64,000 nucleotides of DNA from Bacteroidota bacterium (GCA_024742495.1 JANSYJ010000008.1:92380-156379); one strand, 5' to 3'. Shown: positions 51,245-61,065, counted from the stretch's first letter. The notes: generated by a model from the letters alone, not told the origin. Translations and numbers: made by a program.

Positions 51245-53443
51245 CTATTGGTATAAGTCACTCACATTAATGTAACCTGGCTGATCATCATACCAAGCCT
51301 GGTAAGTAGCTCCACCTGATTGGGCCCAAATACTAAAGTAATTATAAGCCTGTGAAATATCGGTGCGTTCCTCTGGATAACTAAAGCCACCTACTACATG
51401 AATAGCCCAAGGTAAATTCGTGGCACTCTTATAAGTATTGTCGGCGCTATTTGGATCCGTATTATCATTTAGTGTTCCAAATAAACTTGCGTCTGCTAAG
51501 TCTGTAGGCTCTTCACCTGCTAAGTGTACTTCGCGTCCACGCGTTTGATCTACAAAGATGAATGGATTATAAGGTGCTGCTCCCAAGCTGGCCACAGCTT
51601 GAGGGCTGCTAAAGTTTAGGGTGATATCTACCGTATCCGAATCTACACTTGGATTACCGCTAACGGTATTTACAAAAGCTTGACCGGTGGTGTTCACTAA
51701 GACTTGAGAAGCATCATCATAAACAACAACTACCGCCTTGGACTGACCGCTTTCGGTGCCATTTGCATTGGTACTTACAACATTGTTAAACAAGCGAGTT
51801 CCACTTACCGAATTGATCACATTTTGATTTAGATCAAGCTGAAAGCCAAATCCATTATTTAATGAGCCACCCATAGCACGACTTACAAAACGACCGATCA
51901 AATCAACTACCTCATTATTGGCATTTAACACCTGCTGATATCTGTAGTCAACCACAAGATCGTTGAAATCATAATCGCCATAGGCTGGCCAAAGATCTTC
52001 GTAGGCAAGAGTTCCATAAGTATTTTCCGATGGGAAGAATGCATCCGATGCACGACTGGCATCATTTGGATAAGCATCAATTTCATCGGCCACTCCGTCA
52101 GAATCGGCATCGGCAACCTGTGGTTGACCGTTACCTTCTGGATTACAAGCGTCAACCGGAAGTACAAGACTACAGGCCGCAACTGCATTACCTTTAAAGA
52201 TATTGTTGGCGATATTTTCGATGCCATTCACATCACAGAATTCTAAGTTATTTTTTATTTGCGCTCCACCGTTAGCGTCAGAGCGATCAATAACTTTAAA
52301 CAAGCTAGTAGATCCAGAACCTTGAATTCTACCGTTTAACTGTAAATCCTCACAAACGGCCATTGCACCATCTTTCATTTTATGCTTGGCACCACCGTTA
52401 ATGGTCCATTTACCGGCTACTTTGGTGTAAGACCGGCAATCGATCTCTCCATTTAGTTGAAGATCCCCGTTAAAATACAGACCACAATAATTTTTAAACT
52501 TACTCCCTCCATTTATAGAAGCACTACCACTAACGGTAAGGGTTCCATAATTATCTACGTCGCCATTAAAGGTGGCATAATTAGAAGTTGATACTAAAAA
52601 GGTTCCGTGGTTCTCTAAATCGCAACCACTATTTAAATTTAAGGCCGCAACGTTCATGGTTCCGTAATTAGTAACATCGGCATTTGGCGAAAACCAGTTG
52701 GTAATAGTTAATGAACCTCCTTGATAAACTACCAGCTCATTTTTGCTATTCGAGTTCAAGTTAAAATTGGTTACTACTACATCGGCACCATTTACAATTT
52801 GTACTTGCCCTTTATTAATAGTGATACTTGGGATATTTCCCGTTCCACATAAACGCACAATGGCTTCATCACGCACGGTAATATTGGCATTCCCATTATA
52901 GGAACCGGTAATACAGTACACGTCATCCTCCTCATCGGCAATCAGATTAGTCGTTAGGGTCATAGATTGATCACAACCATTAGTGCAATCAGGATTGCTA
53001 TTTGACTCTACCGATGCTTTGTTTTTAGCTTGATAGAAAGAGTGGCTGATGTTTTTGCTTTTAGGAAGAATAGTTAAAAAACTAGATCCATCCGGTGCTT
53101 GCATAACGAGATAAACCTGCTGCAATCCCGTTGGGATCGTTACTGAGGCGGTATGGTTTGATCCATTCTGGATGAAAGCACTATAAACAGGAGAAGCTGC
53201 TGCTGATGGGTTTTCGGTATAAAGCTTTAAGAGGTACTTGGCATTCTGAGGCGCCTCTTCAATATCTAAATCCAAAGTAACATTCTCGGTTGTCTCAAAA
53301 TTGAAACCATTAGGAATACTTAAGTCGAAAGTTGAAGATGCTGTTTGCAAGGGGGTGGTACTATCTACTTTCTCGTCTTCCTGACAAGAAACCATAATCA
53401 TACTGACCGCAAGTCCGAGTGATAAAAGCTTAAATGAACGCAT
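51245..53443 (-). CDS. LruC domain-containing lipoprotein
   Basis: 732 residues from ATG 53443, which begins a lipoprotein signal peptide (RSFKLLSLGLAVSMIMVSCQ, lipobox VSCQ); the open frame extends 16 codons upstream. After an N-terminal domain (about 25-150), the middle is a repetitive beta region (about 180-400) with alternating N-G and L-x-L-N patterns, such as QLNGEIDCRSY and LQLNGRIQGSG. A calcium-type DADSDGVADEIDAYPNDASRA segment (about 445) leads to the LruC domain, with its DYDFNDLVVDYRYQ signature. Likely a surface or outer-membrane lipoprotein; function unknown. Confidence 0.88.
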   Translation of the reverse strand: MRSFKLLSLGLAVSMIMVSCQEDEKVDSTTPLQTASSTFDLSIPNGFNFETTENVTLDLDIEEAPQNAKYLLKLYTENPSAAASPVYSAFIQNGSNHTASVTIPTGLQQVYLVMQAPDGSSFLTILPKSKNISHSFYQAKNKASVESNSNPDCTNGCDQSMTLTTNLIADEEDDVYCITGSYNGNANITVRDEAIVRLCGTGNIPSITINKGQVQIVNGADVVVTNFNLNSNSKNELVVYQGGSLTITNWFSPNADVTNYGTMNVAALNLNSGCDLENHGTFLVSTSNYATFNGDVDNYGTLTVSGSASINGGSKFKNYCGLYFNGDLQLNGEIDCRSYTKVAGKWTINGGAKHKMKDGAMAVCEDLQLNGRIQGSGSTSLFKVIDRSDANGGAQIKNNLEFCDVNGIENIANNIFKGNAVAACSLVLPVDACNPEGNGQPQVADADSDGVADEIDAYPNDASRASDAFFPSENTYGTLAYEDLWPAYGDYDFNDLVVDYRYQQVLNANNEVVDLIGRFVSRAMGGSLNNGFGFQLDLNQNVINSVSGTRLFNNVVSTNANGTESGQSKAVVVVYDDASQVLVNTTGQAFVNTVSGNPSVDSDTVDITLNFSSPQAVASLGAAPYNPFIFVDQTRGREVHLAGEEPTDLADASLFGTLNDNTDPNSADNTYKSATNLPWAIHVVGGFSYPEERTDISQAYNYFSIWAQSGGATYQAWYDDQPGYINVSDLYQ

Positions 53444-53578
53444 GAAATTATTTTTTAGGTTACGCCTCTTTCTTTGCACAATAAGTGCCAAAAAATTATT
53501 TATTTGATTTACAGTACTTTATGTTTTTGAGGTATTCTTATTTTGGGAATCTTAAGTGCTGTATTCTCATTTTGGGAA

Positions 53579-53899
53579 TTATTCCGACTTAAAAGACTCT
53601 CTCCCACGCAATAAATCAAAAAACAATAAAAAATCGCTGGCCAGACTATAGGCCGGATACTGGAAGGTGGCCGGTTTGTTCTTTTCAAAGAAGAAGTGCC
53701 CCAGCCAGGCAAAACCATAACCCAACAAAGGCATGGCAAGCACGAAGCGATAATTAAGACTAATTAGAAAACCCAAAAAACTAAGCACAACCAAAGAGGT
53801 ACCAATAAAGTGCAAGACCCTACAAGTGGTATTGCGGTGCTCGCTTAAATAAAAAGGATAGAACTCTTTTAAGGATTGATAAACTTTTGTTTTGGACAT
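53579..53899 (-). CDS. DUF962 (Mpo1-like) membrane protein
   Basis: 106 residues. The start TKVYQSLKEFYPFYLSEHRN, then NTTCRVLHFIGTSLVVLSF, GYGFAWLGHFFFEKNKPATF and YPAYSLASDFLLFFDLL, is the DUF962 pattern. It includes the conserved His residues in TM segments that bind iron in yeast Mpo1, a fatty-acid alpha-dioxygenase. Bacterial members are uncharacterised; a lipid-oxidising role is inference. The length is that of the short bacterial form. Confidence 0.88.
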   Translation of the reverse strand: MSKTKVYQSLKEFYPFYLSEHRNTTCRVLHFIGTSLVVLSFLGFLISLNYRFVLAMPLLGYGFAWLGHFFFEKNKPATFQYPAYSLASDFLLFFDLLRGRESFKSE

Positions 53900-53971
53900 G
53901 GGGGGCCTGTATAAGCGAATGAATGTAAGACCTATTTATTTAAAAATCAAGTAGCTAGGAAATCGAAAATA

Positions 53972-53996
53972 TTCATCAAAAGTGATTTCATCAAAA
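53972..53996. promoter_or_regulatory. Direct repeat TTCATCAAAA (15-bp period) between divergent genes
   Basis: TTCATCAAAA occurs at 53972 and 53987 in the gap between DUF962 and the HTH gene. It may be a regulator site; nothing else in this 245-bp gap stands out. Confidence 0.3.
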
Positions 53997-54144
53997 ACTA
54001 GATGAAAAAATTGCCTAAGGAGCTCCCTTTCATTGTATTGTAGTATTAAATTTATAGGCAGCTTTAAAATGTAATATTAGTGCCAGGGATAAGATCATTG
54101 GATGGAATACTAGGGATTTGTAATACTTTTACTGTTCTGTTTCT

Positions 54145-55167
54145 ATGAAGAACCCAAATACCTTTCAGCATAAATTCTTCGAATTAGTGAAGGAGCGCGT
54201 GCAGGATCATGAAATGTTGGTGGATGTAATCACTGACCTTTTGCACTGCAGTCGCGATTCTGCCTATCGCCGCATCCGAGGAACTACCGAATTGAGCATA
54301 AATGACATGGTCGTTATTGCCCGTCATTTCAACATACCTCTAAATCACCTTTTAGGTCAAACTAACCAATCGGTGGTTTTCCAGCGCGGAAATTTTATTC
54401 GATGTATTGAGGACTTTCGTGTTTACCTCGAGACCAGTCTTAGCCAATTAAAGAATATCGGTAATTACAAAGCGCATCAGCTTATCTACCAAGCTAAAGA
54501 TGTGCCTATTTACTATCAATTTCGCTACCCATAGCTGAGTGCATTTAAAATGTTCGTGTGGCTAAAGTCCATTTATGGTGTGCAGCATCTAAGTGGTTTT
54601 CAGTACGAGCTCGACATGATCCCGCAGGATTTAAAAGATTTAGGCTTGCAATTATGGGAAGCCTATTCTAAAATCAACAGTGTTGAAATTTGGAACGATA
54701 CCACCATCCTCAGCCTTTTAAATCAACTGGAATACTATTACGAAGCAGGATTGCTTAGCTCTAAAGAGGAAGCTATTGGCATTTGTGAGGAGTACCAGGA
54801 AATGATGAAGCTTATTTATCAGCAAGCTCTACGCGGCAAGAAGGCACATAGCAGCAAGAGTGAAGAGTTTGGATCCGCCGACTACCATATGTATTACCAT
54901 GAGATTCTAATCATGGACAATCACATTTTGGTTGAACTGGATCAAAACAAAAAGATGTACTTCGTTCCTTATGCCGGTGTAAATTACCTAAACACCAGCG
55001 ACCCCTATTTAACCGAGAGTATGTCTACTTTCCTTTTGGGCCAAAAAGAAAAATCCTCCCTTATCAGCAGTATTTCTGAAAAAGAGAGGAATAAATTTTT
55101 CATCCGGATTAAAAACCGAATCGACCAGCTCAAAAATAAGATTGAAATGACAAATCCCTTTATGTAA
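54145..55167 (+). pseudogene. HTH transcriptional regulator split by one in-frame amber codon
   Basis: A single frame runs from 54145 to 55167 with one TAG at 54532-54534. The upstream part (129 residues) has an HTH domain (LVDVITDLLHCSRDSAYRRI, RGTTELSINDMVVIARHFNI) and a linker ending IYYQFRYP. Downstream, in the same frame, it resumes LSAFKMFVWLKSIYGVQHLS and continues for about 205 residues with the helical C-terminal part seen in homologous Flavobacteriia regulators. Those have a PEL-AFK-like junction, so GAG to TAG is the simplest event. An internal ATG at 54550 could restart translation. It may be a fresh pseudogene, a readthrough gene or a sequence error. Confidence 0.8.
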
Positions 55168-55258
55168 TTGAAAGGGCTAGGGCTACAATGCCCAAAATGA
55201 TTAAAACAATCCCTGCTTTTTGAACTATGTCTGAGCGTTTAGTAGTTGCTTCTTCCAT
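55160..55258 (-). CDS. Single-TM microprotein, 32 residues
   Basis: Too short for most gene finders. ATG 55258 gives a short polar start (MEEATTKRSD) and one hydrophobic helix (IVQKAGIVLIILGIVALALS). A -7-like TATCTTCG lies at 55282-55289. Its leader (AACAGGGAATACT then ATGGAA) and helix resemble those of the neighbouring 54-residue gene, so it is probably real. Its stop overlaps the 3' end of the convergent regulator gene by 8 bp. Function unknown. Confidence 0.6.
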   Translation of the reverse strand: MEEATTKRSDIVQKAGIVLIILGIVALALSIT

Positions 55259-55361
55259 AGTATTCCCTGTTTAGTTGTGGTCGAAGATACTAAAAATCAA
55301 TTAAGTCCAAAAAACCTTCAACAAAAATCACCAATAATAAAGTACTAAAGACTATAAGTAC

Positions 55362-55526
55362 CTAGGTAAGGTTTTCATAAATGAATAGTGCAGCGGATAA
55401 TATCACCACAATAATTAAAACCACTAAGGCTCTTTGAATATAGTCTTTGGTGCTCAACTTTGGCTTTTGAGCCTTTCGGATTTGTTTAGCTCGATGCCGA
55501 ACGGCTTCGCTTCTTTTTCTTTCCAT
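55362..55526 (-). CDS. Single-TM microprotein, 54 residues
   Basis: ATG 55526 opens a very basic N-terminus (ERKRSEAVRHRAKQIRKAQK) followed by DYIQRALVVLIIVVILSAAL and a short tail. The positive charges predict an N-in orientation. The helix start (D-x-I/V-Q-K/R-A-x-I/V-V-L-I-I) is shared with the 32-residue neighbour, and so is the leader (AACAGGG... then ATGGAA). A TAACTTGG -7-like box is at 55554-55561. Tandem paralogues; function unknown. Confidence 0.6.
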   Translation of the reverse strand: MERKRSEAVRHRAKQIRKAQKPKLSTKDYIQRALVVLIIVVILSAALFIYENLT

Positions 55527-55576
55527 AATTACCCCGTTTAACCCTGTTTGAGCCCAAGTTACTAAATTTTCGACGC

Positions 55577-55981
55577 TTAGCTAATCGGATTTAAAACAAC
55601 GCTAAAAATGGTGATGCTATTGGGGTCTCTGCTAAAGTTTAATTTATCAATAGCTTCTGGAATATCCTTAGCCCGAAAATAAGAGGTATGAAGTTCATTC
55701 TGACCTTTAGCCGACCATTGAACGGTGTAGGAATTTTGCTTTTCGTAATGCTCCTTAATATAAGCATGCATTTGCTTTAAGGCATCAATACGGTCGTAGC
55801 CGATGGTATGATGAAAAAGGAAGGATTGATTATGCCTTGGATTTACCGTGATCACATCCAGACGAATGCCGCGGTTGGTTTCACGATAATCAAAAATCAT
55901 TTGGGTGCTTCCCAAACTTAGGTAAGATTCGATATCCTTCTGAAGCTTGGCTATCTCAAGGTTTTGGCGGTCTGCAGTCAT
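55577..55981 (-). CDS. Uncharacterised cytoplasmic protein
   Basis: 134 residues, no signal peptide or TM. Alternating helices and strands: NLEIAKLQKDIESYLSLG, IFDYRETNRGIRLDVITVNP, LFHHTIGYDRIDALKQMHAY and SITIFSVVLNPIS. I recognise no family. A perfect TAATTTTG -7 box at 55998-56005 lies 16 bases before the ATG, which supports both the gene and the start. Confidence 0.7.
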   Translation of the reverse strand: MTADRQNLEIAKLQKDIESYLSLGSTQMIFDYRETNRGIRLDVITVNPRHNQSFLFHHTIGYDRIDALKQMHAYIKEHYEKQNSYTVQWSAKGQNELHTSYFRAKDIPEAIDKLNFSRDPNSITIFSVVLNPIS

Positions 55982-56010
55982 AGTCTATTCCAAAATCCAA
56001 AATTAATAAA

Positions 56011-56490
56011 TCAATGCTCCAGAGGCCGCGTTTTTGTGAAAAAGACATAAAGATCACCCATCTTTAAAGCGAGGTAATTTTCATCCAAGTAAAGCAGGGT
56101 CCAGCGATCTTTCTCTTCCTTGCCATCTCTGGACAATACCACCAAATCCCTTTTCTCCCAACGATACTTTAATTGGCCCTCAAATCCATATTCGTTATGA
56201 TTTTTTGGATTGATAAGCTTAAACAGAAAGTAGTCTTTTTTGAAGTGGTAATAATCGGGTACCGCCTCCATCAGGTCTTCCGCACTAGGCATTAATACCC
56301 GAGAACGATCAATATAGGCCAAGGCCTCCCAAGCTCCCTTTTGCAGTAAAGGATTTCTTTCTTCCAGCGAAGGGAGCTTGGTTTCTGCGCCTGATAAAAC
56401 CGCAAAAACCTTAGCAATGGCTTCTTCCCCACTAGGATCTTGGGCCTGCAAGGAAAGGGCTAGAAAACTTAAAATTAGGGTTAGTCGCAT
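56011..56490 (-). CDS. Small exported protein of unknown function
   Basis: 159 residues from ATG 56490, which directly starts a signal peptide (MRLTLILSFLALSLQAQ); the frame is open five codons further but enters the nrdA terminator. The mature part has LEERNPLLQKGAWEALAYID, HNEYGFEGQLKYRWEKRDLV and a beta-rich end (WTLLYLDENYLALKMGDLYV). No family recognised. Downstream of nrdA, but probably transcribed from its own promoter inside or after the terminator. Confidence 0.65.
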   Translation of the reverse strand: MRLTLILSFLALSLQAQDPSGEEAIAKVFAVLSGAETKLPSLEERNPLLQKGAWEALAYIDRSRVLMPSAEDLMEAVPDYYHFKKDYFLFKLINPKNHNEYGFEGQLKYRWEKRDLVVLSRDGKEEKDRWTLLYLDENYLALKMGDLYVFFTKTRPLEH

Positions 56491-56521
56491 AAAAAAAGTC
56501 GGCACAAAGTACCGACTTTTT
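56491..56521 (-). terminator. Rho-independent terminator of nrdA, ending at the next start codon
   Basis: Minus strand: perfect arms AAAAAGTCGG / CCGACTTTTT around the 9-base loop TACTTTGTG, with the T run reaching the next ATG. The loop contains a TACTTTG sequence close to the -7 consensus. Confidence 0.85.
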
Positions 56522-56542
56522 CACTATCTCTAAAGAATGGAT

Positions 56543-59035
56543 CTATGATCCACAGGCGATACAATCATCTGGGTTATCCAAGCTACAACTAAGCTGCTCC
56601 TCGGGAGTCATCTCAGCCTGCTCTTTAACCGCTTTGGCAAGCTCACTAGCGCGAATCTCGCCTACCTCAGCTGCCTTTTGCATTTGAGGTTTAGATTCCG
56701 CTGGACTTAGCTCAGCCATTTTTTCGGTTTGCTTGCTATTTACAACAGGCTCAACTTCCGACTTAGTTTGCTTCTGAACCGTAAACTTAATCGCATCCTG
56801 AGCCGCTTTGGTCCGTAAATAATACATTCCGGTTTTTAAACCTTTATCCCAAGCATAAAAGTGCATGGAGGTTAATTTAGCCATATTGGCTCCTTCCATA
56901 AAGAGATTCAAGGACTGAGACTGGTCAATAAAATAACCTCGCTCGGCGCTCATATCGATAATGTCGCGCATGCTCAGTTCCCAAACAGTTTTATAGAGCT
57001 CCTTAATGTTCTGTGGAATAATATCAATATCCTGGATAGAACCATTATTACGAATGATTTCATTTTTCAATTCCTCTTTCCATAATCCCAGTTTCACGAG
57101 GTCTAGTAATAAATGCTTGTTTACCACGATAAACTCACCACTTAAAACTCTACGGGTATAGATGTTAGAGGTATATGGCTCAAAACATTCGTTATTGCCT
57201 AAAATCTGACTGGTAGAAGCGGTAGGCATTGGAGCCAGGAGTAAACTATTACGCACTCCATTCTCCTTAATATCTGCACGCAGGGCATCCCAATCCCAGC
57301 GACCACTAAGGGTGCTTTCTTCCACATTCCAAAGGTTAAACTGGAATTTACCTTCGCTAATTGGTGAACCTTCATAGCTTTCATAAGCACCATCTTGGAT
57401 AGCTTCATCCTTACTTGCTACCAAGGAGGCGAAATAAATGGTTTCGAAGATGTCCTTGTTTAATTGCTTGGCTTCCTCGGATGTAAAAGGTAAACGCAGC
57501 TTAATGAAGGCGTCGGCTAAACCTTGCACGCCCAATCCAATTGGACGGTGACGCATATTGGAGTTCCTTGCTTCCTTTACAGGATAGTAGTTACGGTCAA
57601 TAATGCGGTTTAGGTTTTTGGTTACCTTATAGGTTACCTCATAAAGTTTTTGATGGTCAAAGCTGTCGCCATCTACAAACATTGGCAATGCTAGTGAGGC
57701 CAGGTTACAAACCGCCACCTCATCTTCACTGGTGTACTCAATGATCTCCGTACATAAGTTAGAAGAGCGAATAGTACCTAAATTCTGCTGGTTACTCTTA
57801 GAGTTTGCAGCATCTTTATAAAGCATATAAGGGGTACCAGTCTCAATTTGAGACTCTAGAATTTTCGACCAAAGTTCACGGGCCTTAATGGTTCTGCGTC
57901 CTTTGCCTTGCTCCTCGTAGCTCAAGTACATTTTCTCGAACTCCTCGCTGTGTACGTCGTATAAACCTGGACACTCATTTGGACACATCAAGGTCCACTC
58001 GGCGTCAGTTTTTACGCGCTCCATAAATAAATCGGGCACCCAAAGAGCATAAAATAAATCTCGTGCTCTACGCTCTTCCTTACCGTGATTCTTCTTTAGG
58101 TCGAGGAAGTCGAAAATATCAGCATGCCAAGGCTCCACATATATAGCAAAAGAGCCTTTGCGCTTGCCACCGCCTTGATCTACATAGCGCGCGGTATCGT
58201 TAAAAACGCGCAACATGGGCACTACTCCATTGGAGGTACCATTCGTTCCACGGATATAAGATCCGGTAGCACGAACATTGTGGATGCTTAGTCCAATACC
58301 GCCAGCACTCTGGCTAATGCGCGCACATTGCTTTAATGAATCGTAAATGCCATCAATACTATCATCCTTCATGGAAAGTAAAAAACAGCTACTCATTTGA
58401 GGTTTGGGCGTACCACTATTAAACAGCGTTGGCGTGGCATGCGTAAAGTACTTCTTGCTCATTAAGTTGTAGGTCTCAATGGCCGATTCAAGATCTTCGA
58501 AGTGGATGCCTATGGCCACACGCATCAGCATATGCTGTGGACGCTCGGCAATTTTACCACTCATGCGGAGTAAGTAAGAACGCTCTAAGGTTTTAAATCC
58601 AAAGTAGTCATAGCCAAAATCGCGGTCGTAAATAAGGGTTGAATCTAAAAGGGCCGCATTCTTCTCAATAATGCTGAGCACCTCTTTATCGATTAATGGG
58701 GCATGCTTACCCGTTTTAGGATTTACATAATCGTAAAGTTCACGCATGGTCTCACTAAAAGACTTGCGGGTATTTTTATGCAGGTTACTTACTGCAATAC
58801 GCGCTGCTAATTGGGCATAATCTGGATGACGAGTGGTCATACTAGCTGAAACCTCAGCTGCCAAGCTATCCAGTTCAGAGGTGGTTACGCCTTCATAAAT
58901 CCCTTCAATAACCTTCATGGCAACACTGGTAGAATCTACCATATCACTCAATCCGTAGCAAAGTTTTTGAATGCGAGCGGTGATTTTATCAAATTTCACT
59001 GCCTCTTTGCGGCCATCTCTTTTTAGTACGTACAT
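56543..59035 (-). CDS. nrdA: Ribonucleotide reductase class Ia, alpha subunit
   Basis: 830 residues. Reduces ribonucleoside diphosphates, using the tyrosyl radical of NrdB. An N-terminal ATP-cone (about 1-95, [20 protein letters not shown]) gives dATP feedback control. Core marks include [57 protein letters not shown] with the catalytic N-x-C-x-E pattern, and [20 protein letters not shown]. The C-terminal tail ends in the shuttle pair DDCIACGS. A Ser/Glu/Lys-rich linker (about 750-810) precedes that tail. Downstream of nrdB by 63 bp. Confidence 0.96.
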   Translation of the reverse strand: MYVLKRDGRKEAVKFDKITARIQKLCYGLSDMVDSTSVAMKVIEGIYEGVTTSELDSLAAEVSASMTTRHPDYAQLAARIAVSNLHKNTRKSFSETMRELYDYVNPKTGKHAPLIDKEVLSIIEKNAALLDSTLIYDRDFGYDYFGFKTLERSYLLRMSGKIAERPQHMLMRVAIGIHFEDLESAIETYNLMSKKYFTHATPTLFNSGTPKPQMSSCFLLSMKDDSIDGIYDSLKQCARISQSAGGIGLSIHNVRATGSYIRGTNGTSNGVVPMLRVFNDTARYVDQGGGKRKGSFAIYVEPWHADIFDFLDLKKNHGKEERRARDLFYALWVPDLFMERVKTDAEWTLMCPNECPGLYDVHSEEFEKMYLSYEEQGKGRRTIKARELWSKILESQIETGTPYMLYKDAANSKSNQQNLGTIRSSNLCTEIIEYTSEDEVAVCNLASLALPMFVDGDSFDHQKLYEVTYKVTKNLNRIIDRNYYPVKEARNSNMRHRPIGLGVQGLADAFIKLRLPFTSEEAKQLNKDIFETIYFASLVASKDEAIQDGAYESYEGSPISEGKFQFNLWNVEESTLSGRWDWDALRADIKENGVRNSLLLAPMPTASTSQILGNNECFEPYTSNIYTRRVLSGEFIVVNKHLLLDLVKLGLWKEELKNEIIRNNGSIQDIDIIPQNIKELYKTVWELSMRDIIDMSAERGYFIDQSQSLNLFMEGANMAKLTSMHFYAWDKGLKTGMYYLRTKAAQDAIKFTVQKQTKSEVEPVVNSKQTEKMAELSPAESKPQMQKAAEVGEIRASELAKAVKEQAEMTPEEQLSCSLDNPDDCIACGS

Positions 59036-59098
59036 AAATTGCGCTTTTATTAATGTGCTCCCTCCGCGGGAGGATAATTTTTGAATTGCTGTTTAATT

Positions 59099-60073
59099 TT
59101 AAAAATCGGCGTCGAAGGAAATCTGATTAGACTCGCTTCCTTGAACCACACCACTCTTCTGGTATTCTGCCACTCTCTTTTCAAAGAAATTGGTTTTCCC
59201 TTGCAGACTAATCATCTCCATAAAGTCGAAGGGATTCTCTACGTTGTACACCTTTTCGCACTCTAATTCAACGAGGAGACGATCGGCTACAAATTCCAAA
59301 TACTGGGTCATTAGCTTGGAATTCATACCAATAAGATTTGCCGGTAAAGATTCGGTGATGAACTCTCTTTCAATATCTAAGGCATCAACAATGATGTGCT
59401 TAATCCTTTCCTTAGGCACCTTATTAATGAGGTGCTTATTGTGAAGATGAACTGCAAAGTCGCAATGCATGCCTTCATCTCTGGAGATAAGCTCATTGGA
59501 GAAGGTTAGGCCCGGCATTAATCCTCTCTTCTTTAACCAGAAGATAGAGCAAAAAGCACCGGAAAAGAAAATGCCCTCCACTGCGGCAAAGGCAATTAGG
59601 CGTTCGGCAAAAGAATCGCTTTCGATCCATTTAAGGGCCCAATCTGCTTTGCGCTTAATGGCATCAAAGTTTTCAATCGCTTTAAAGAGGCGGTTGCGGT
59701 CTTCTTTGTCTTTTATATAAGTGTCGATGAGTAAGCTGTAGGTTTCACTGTGGATGTTCTCCATCATAATTTGGAAACCATAGAAGAATTTTGCTTCGGT
59801 GTACTGAACTTCATTTACAAAGTTCTCCGCGAGGTTTTCATTAACTATACCATCAGAAGCAGCAAAAAATGCTAAAATGTGTTTGATGAAATAACGCTCG
59901 TCATCATTAAGCTTAGTCGCCCAATCGGTAATATCCTGTTGCAAGTCTATTTCCTCCGCGGTCCAAAAACTGGCCTCCTGTTTTTTATACCACTCCCAAA
60001 TGTCGTGGTGCTCAATTGGAAATAATACAAAGCGGTTCTTATTCTCTGCTAAAATGGGTTCTACTGCCGACAT
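59099..60073 (-). CDS. nrdB: Ribonucleotide reductase class Ia, beta subunit
   Basis: 324-residue di-iron protein that makes the tyrosyl radical. Ligand motifs appear in order: [14 protein letters not shown] (Asp/Glu), [20 protein letters not shown] (Glu and His), [20 protein letters not shown] (Glu), [16 protein letters not shown] (Glu and His). The C-terminal tail NQISFDADF ends with the aromatic residue that docks on NrdA. Precedes nrdA in one operon; the gap holds a short hairpin CTCCC/GGGAG. The unusually long upstream region (60074-60476) may control it. Confidence 0.96.
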   Translation of the reverse strand: MSAVEPILAENKNRFVLFPIEHHDIWEWYKKQEASFWTAEEIDLQQDITDWATKLNDDERYFIKHILAFFAASDGIVNENLAENFVNEVQYTEAKFFYGFQIMMENIHSETYSLLIDTYIKDKEDRNRLFKAIENFDAIKRKADWALKWIESDSFAERLIAFAAVEGIFFSGAFCSIFWLKKRGLMPGLTFSNELISRDEGMHCDFAVHLHNKHLINKVPKERIKHIIVDALDIEREFITESLPANLIGMNSKLMTQYLEFVADRLLVELECEKVYNVENPFDFMEMISLQGKTNFFEKRVAEYQKSGVVQGSESNQISFDADF

Positions 60074-60476
60074 ATGCGCTTTTTTCTTGTGTTGTCCGTG
60101 TTAATATGAGCTGAAAGCCTTTAAGCGGAAGTGTAAGGCTCTGATTTTCAATAATTAGAAAATCTAAGAGCGCAAATGAATCTCTTCCCCATCGAGCTTG
60201 TTATACAAATATGGATAATGAAGCAAGGCACGGCAACGGGTACTTTTTCACATTTGCCTACAGTTATTAACATAGCCTTAACAGAAAGAAATCCGCAAAG
60301 TCAACAAAGACGGGAGCTAAAAAAAATCCAACTTCAATTCTTGAGTTTTTAGACAAAATAATCCACACCGATTGTTAACAACTAGCTAAGCGTTTAGAAT
60401 GTATTCGTATTTGATAATCGGATGCAAATTATTGTATAACAAATAGTTACAAATCGAAATACTGATGCTCAAGGCT
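60074..60476 (-). promoter_or_regulatory. 403-bp upstream region of nrdB
   Basis: No gene. It holds a matched pair TTGTTATACAA (60198-60208) and its exact reverse complement TTGTATAACAA (60432-60442), the palindrome TTGTTAACAA (60372-60381), an inverted repeat GATTTTC/GAAAATC (60143-60164), and a degenerate -7-like site near 60172-60179 on the minus strand. A near DnaA-box (TAATCCACA) lies near 60360. Control of nrdBA from here is inference. Confidence 0.45.
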
Positions 60477-61052
60477 TTAGCTCTGCTTCCAATGATTTGA
60501 AACCGACTCTAATTCCGCATACCATTCTGGGCCGTATTTGCGGATTAAAGCGTCCTTGGCAAAGCGGAAAACGGGCACTTTCAGCTCCTTACCTAAATCG
60601 CAAGCTGGGGCACAAATCTGCCATTCGTGATAGTTTATCGCATCAAATGATTTGTAGCGCTGAATTCGGATGGGATAGAGATGACAAGAAACCGGTTTAC
60701 GAAATTGGGTTTTGCCATCGCGCCAGGCTTTTTCAATTCCACAGAGGGTCGTTCCTTTTTCATCAAAAACCACATAGGCGCATTCGGCTCCGTTCACTAA
60801 AGGGGTCACCGCCTCATCATCATAGGGATCTACAACGTGAGTTCCTTGGGCTTCCACGGCAGCAATTCCCTCGGGACGTAAATAATCCTTAAAATTGGGA
60901 TACTCTTCCTTTAAGATTTTCACCTCCGCTTCTTCTAAAGGCGCACCAGCATCACCCTCCACACAACAGGCTCCCTTGCATTTTTGCAAATCACATACAA
61001 ATTGTTCCGAAAGGACTTCCTCGGATACTAGACTTTTGCCAATTGAAATCAT
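60477..61052 (-). CDS. DUF3109 family Cys-rich protein
   Basis: 191 residues from ATG 61052 (MISIGKSLVSEEVLSEQFVC); an upstream in-frame start would add 39 residues, but it lies before the -7 box. At least eight conserved cysteines: FVCDLQKCKGACCVEGD, TTLCGIEK, VSCHLYPIR and QICAPACDL. That arrangement, as in YkgJ-type zinc/iron-cluster proteins, suggests a metal or Fe-S site. DUF3109 function is unknown. The start codon is five bases after a TACTTTTG box, so the transcript is probably leaderless. Confidence 0.88.
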   Translation of the reverse strand: MISIGKSLVSEEVLSEQFVCDLQKCKGACCVEGDAGAPLEEAEVKILKEEYPNFKDYLRPEGIAAVEAQGTHVVDPYDDEAVTPLVNGAECAYVVFDEKGTTLCGIEKAWRDGKTQFRKPVSCHLYPIRIQRYKSFDAINYHEWQICAPACDLGKELKVPVFRFAKDALIRKYGPEWYAELESVSNHWKQS

Positions 61053-61057
61053 AGGCG

Positions 61058-61065
61058 CAAAAGTA
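61058..61065 (-). promoter_or_regulatory. -7 box of the DUF3109 gene
   Basis: TACTTTTG on the minus strand, perfect TAnnTTTG, five bases before the ATG. Confidence 0.7.

Noticed and set aside
36418..55167. Genetic-code change with TAG read as an amino acid (in-frame TAGs in the GT14 and HTH genes)
   Set aside because: Several normal genes end with TAG (for example the SPOR gene and the response regulator), and the GT14 gene also has a TGA and a frameshift.
59041..59098. Terminator between nrdB and nrdA
   Set aside because: A short CTCCC/GGGAG hairpin exists but the T run is weak, and the two subunits are expected to be cotranscribed.
60355..60370. DnaA box or replication origin near nrdB
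   Set aside because: Only one degenerate TAATCCACA site; no cluster of boxes or dnaA/dnaN neighbours.
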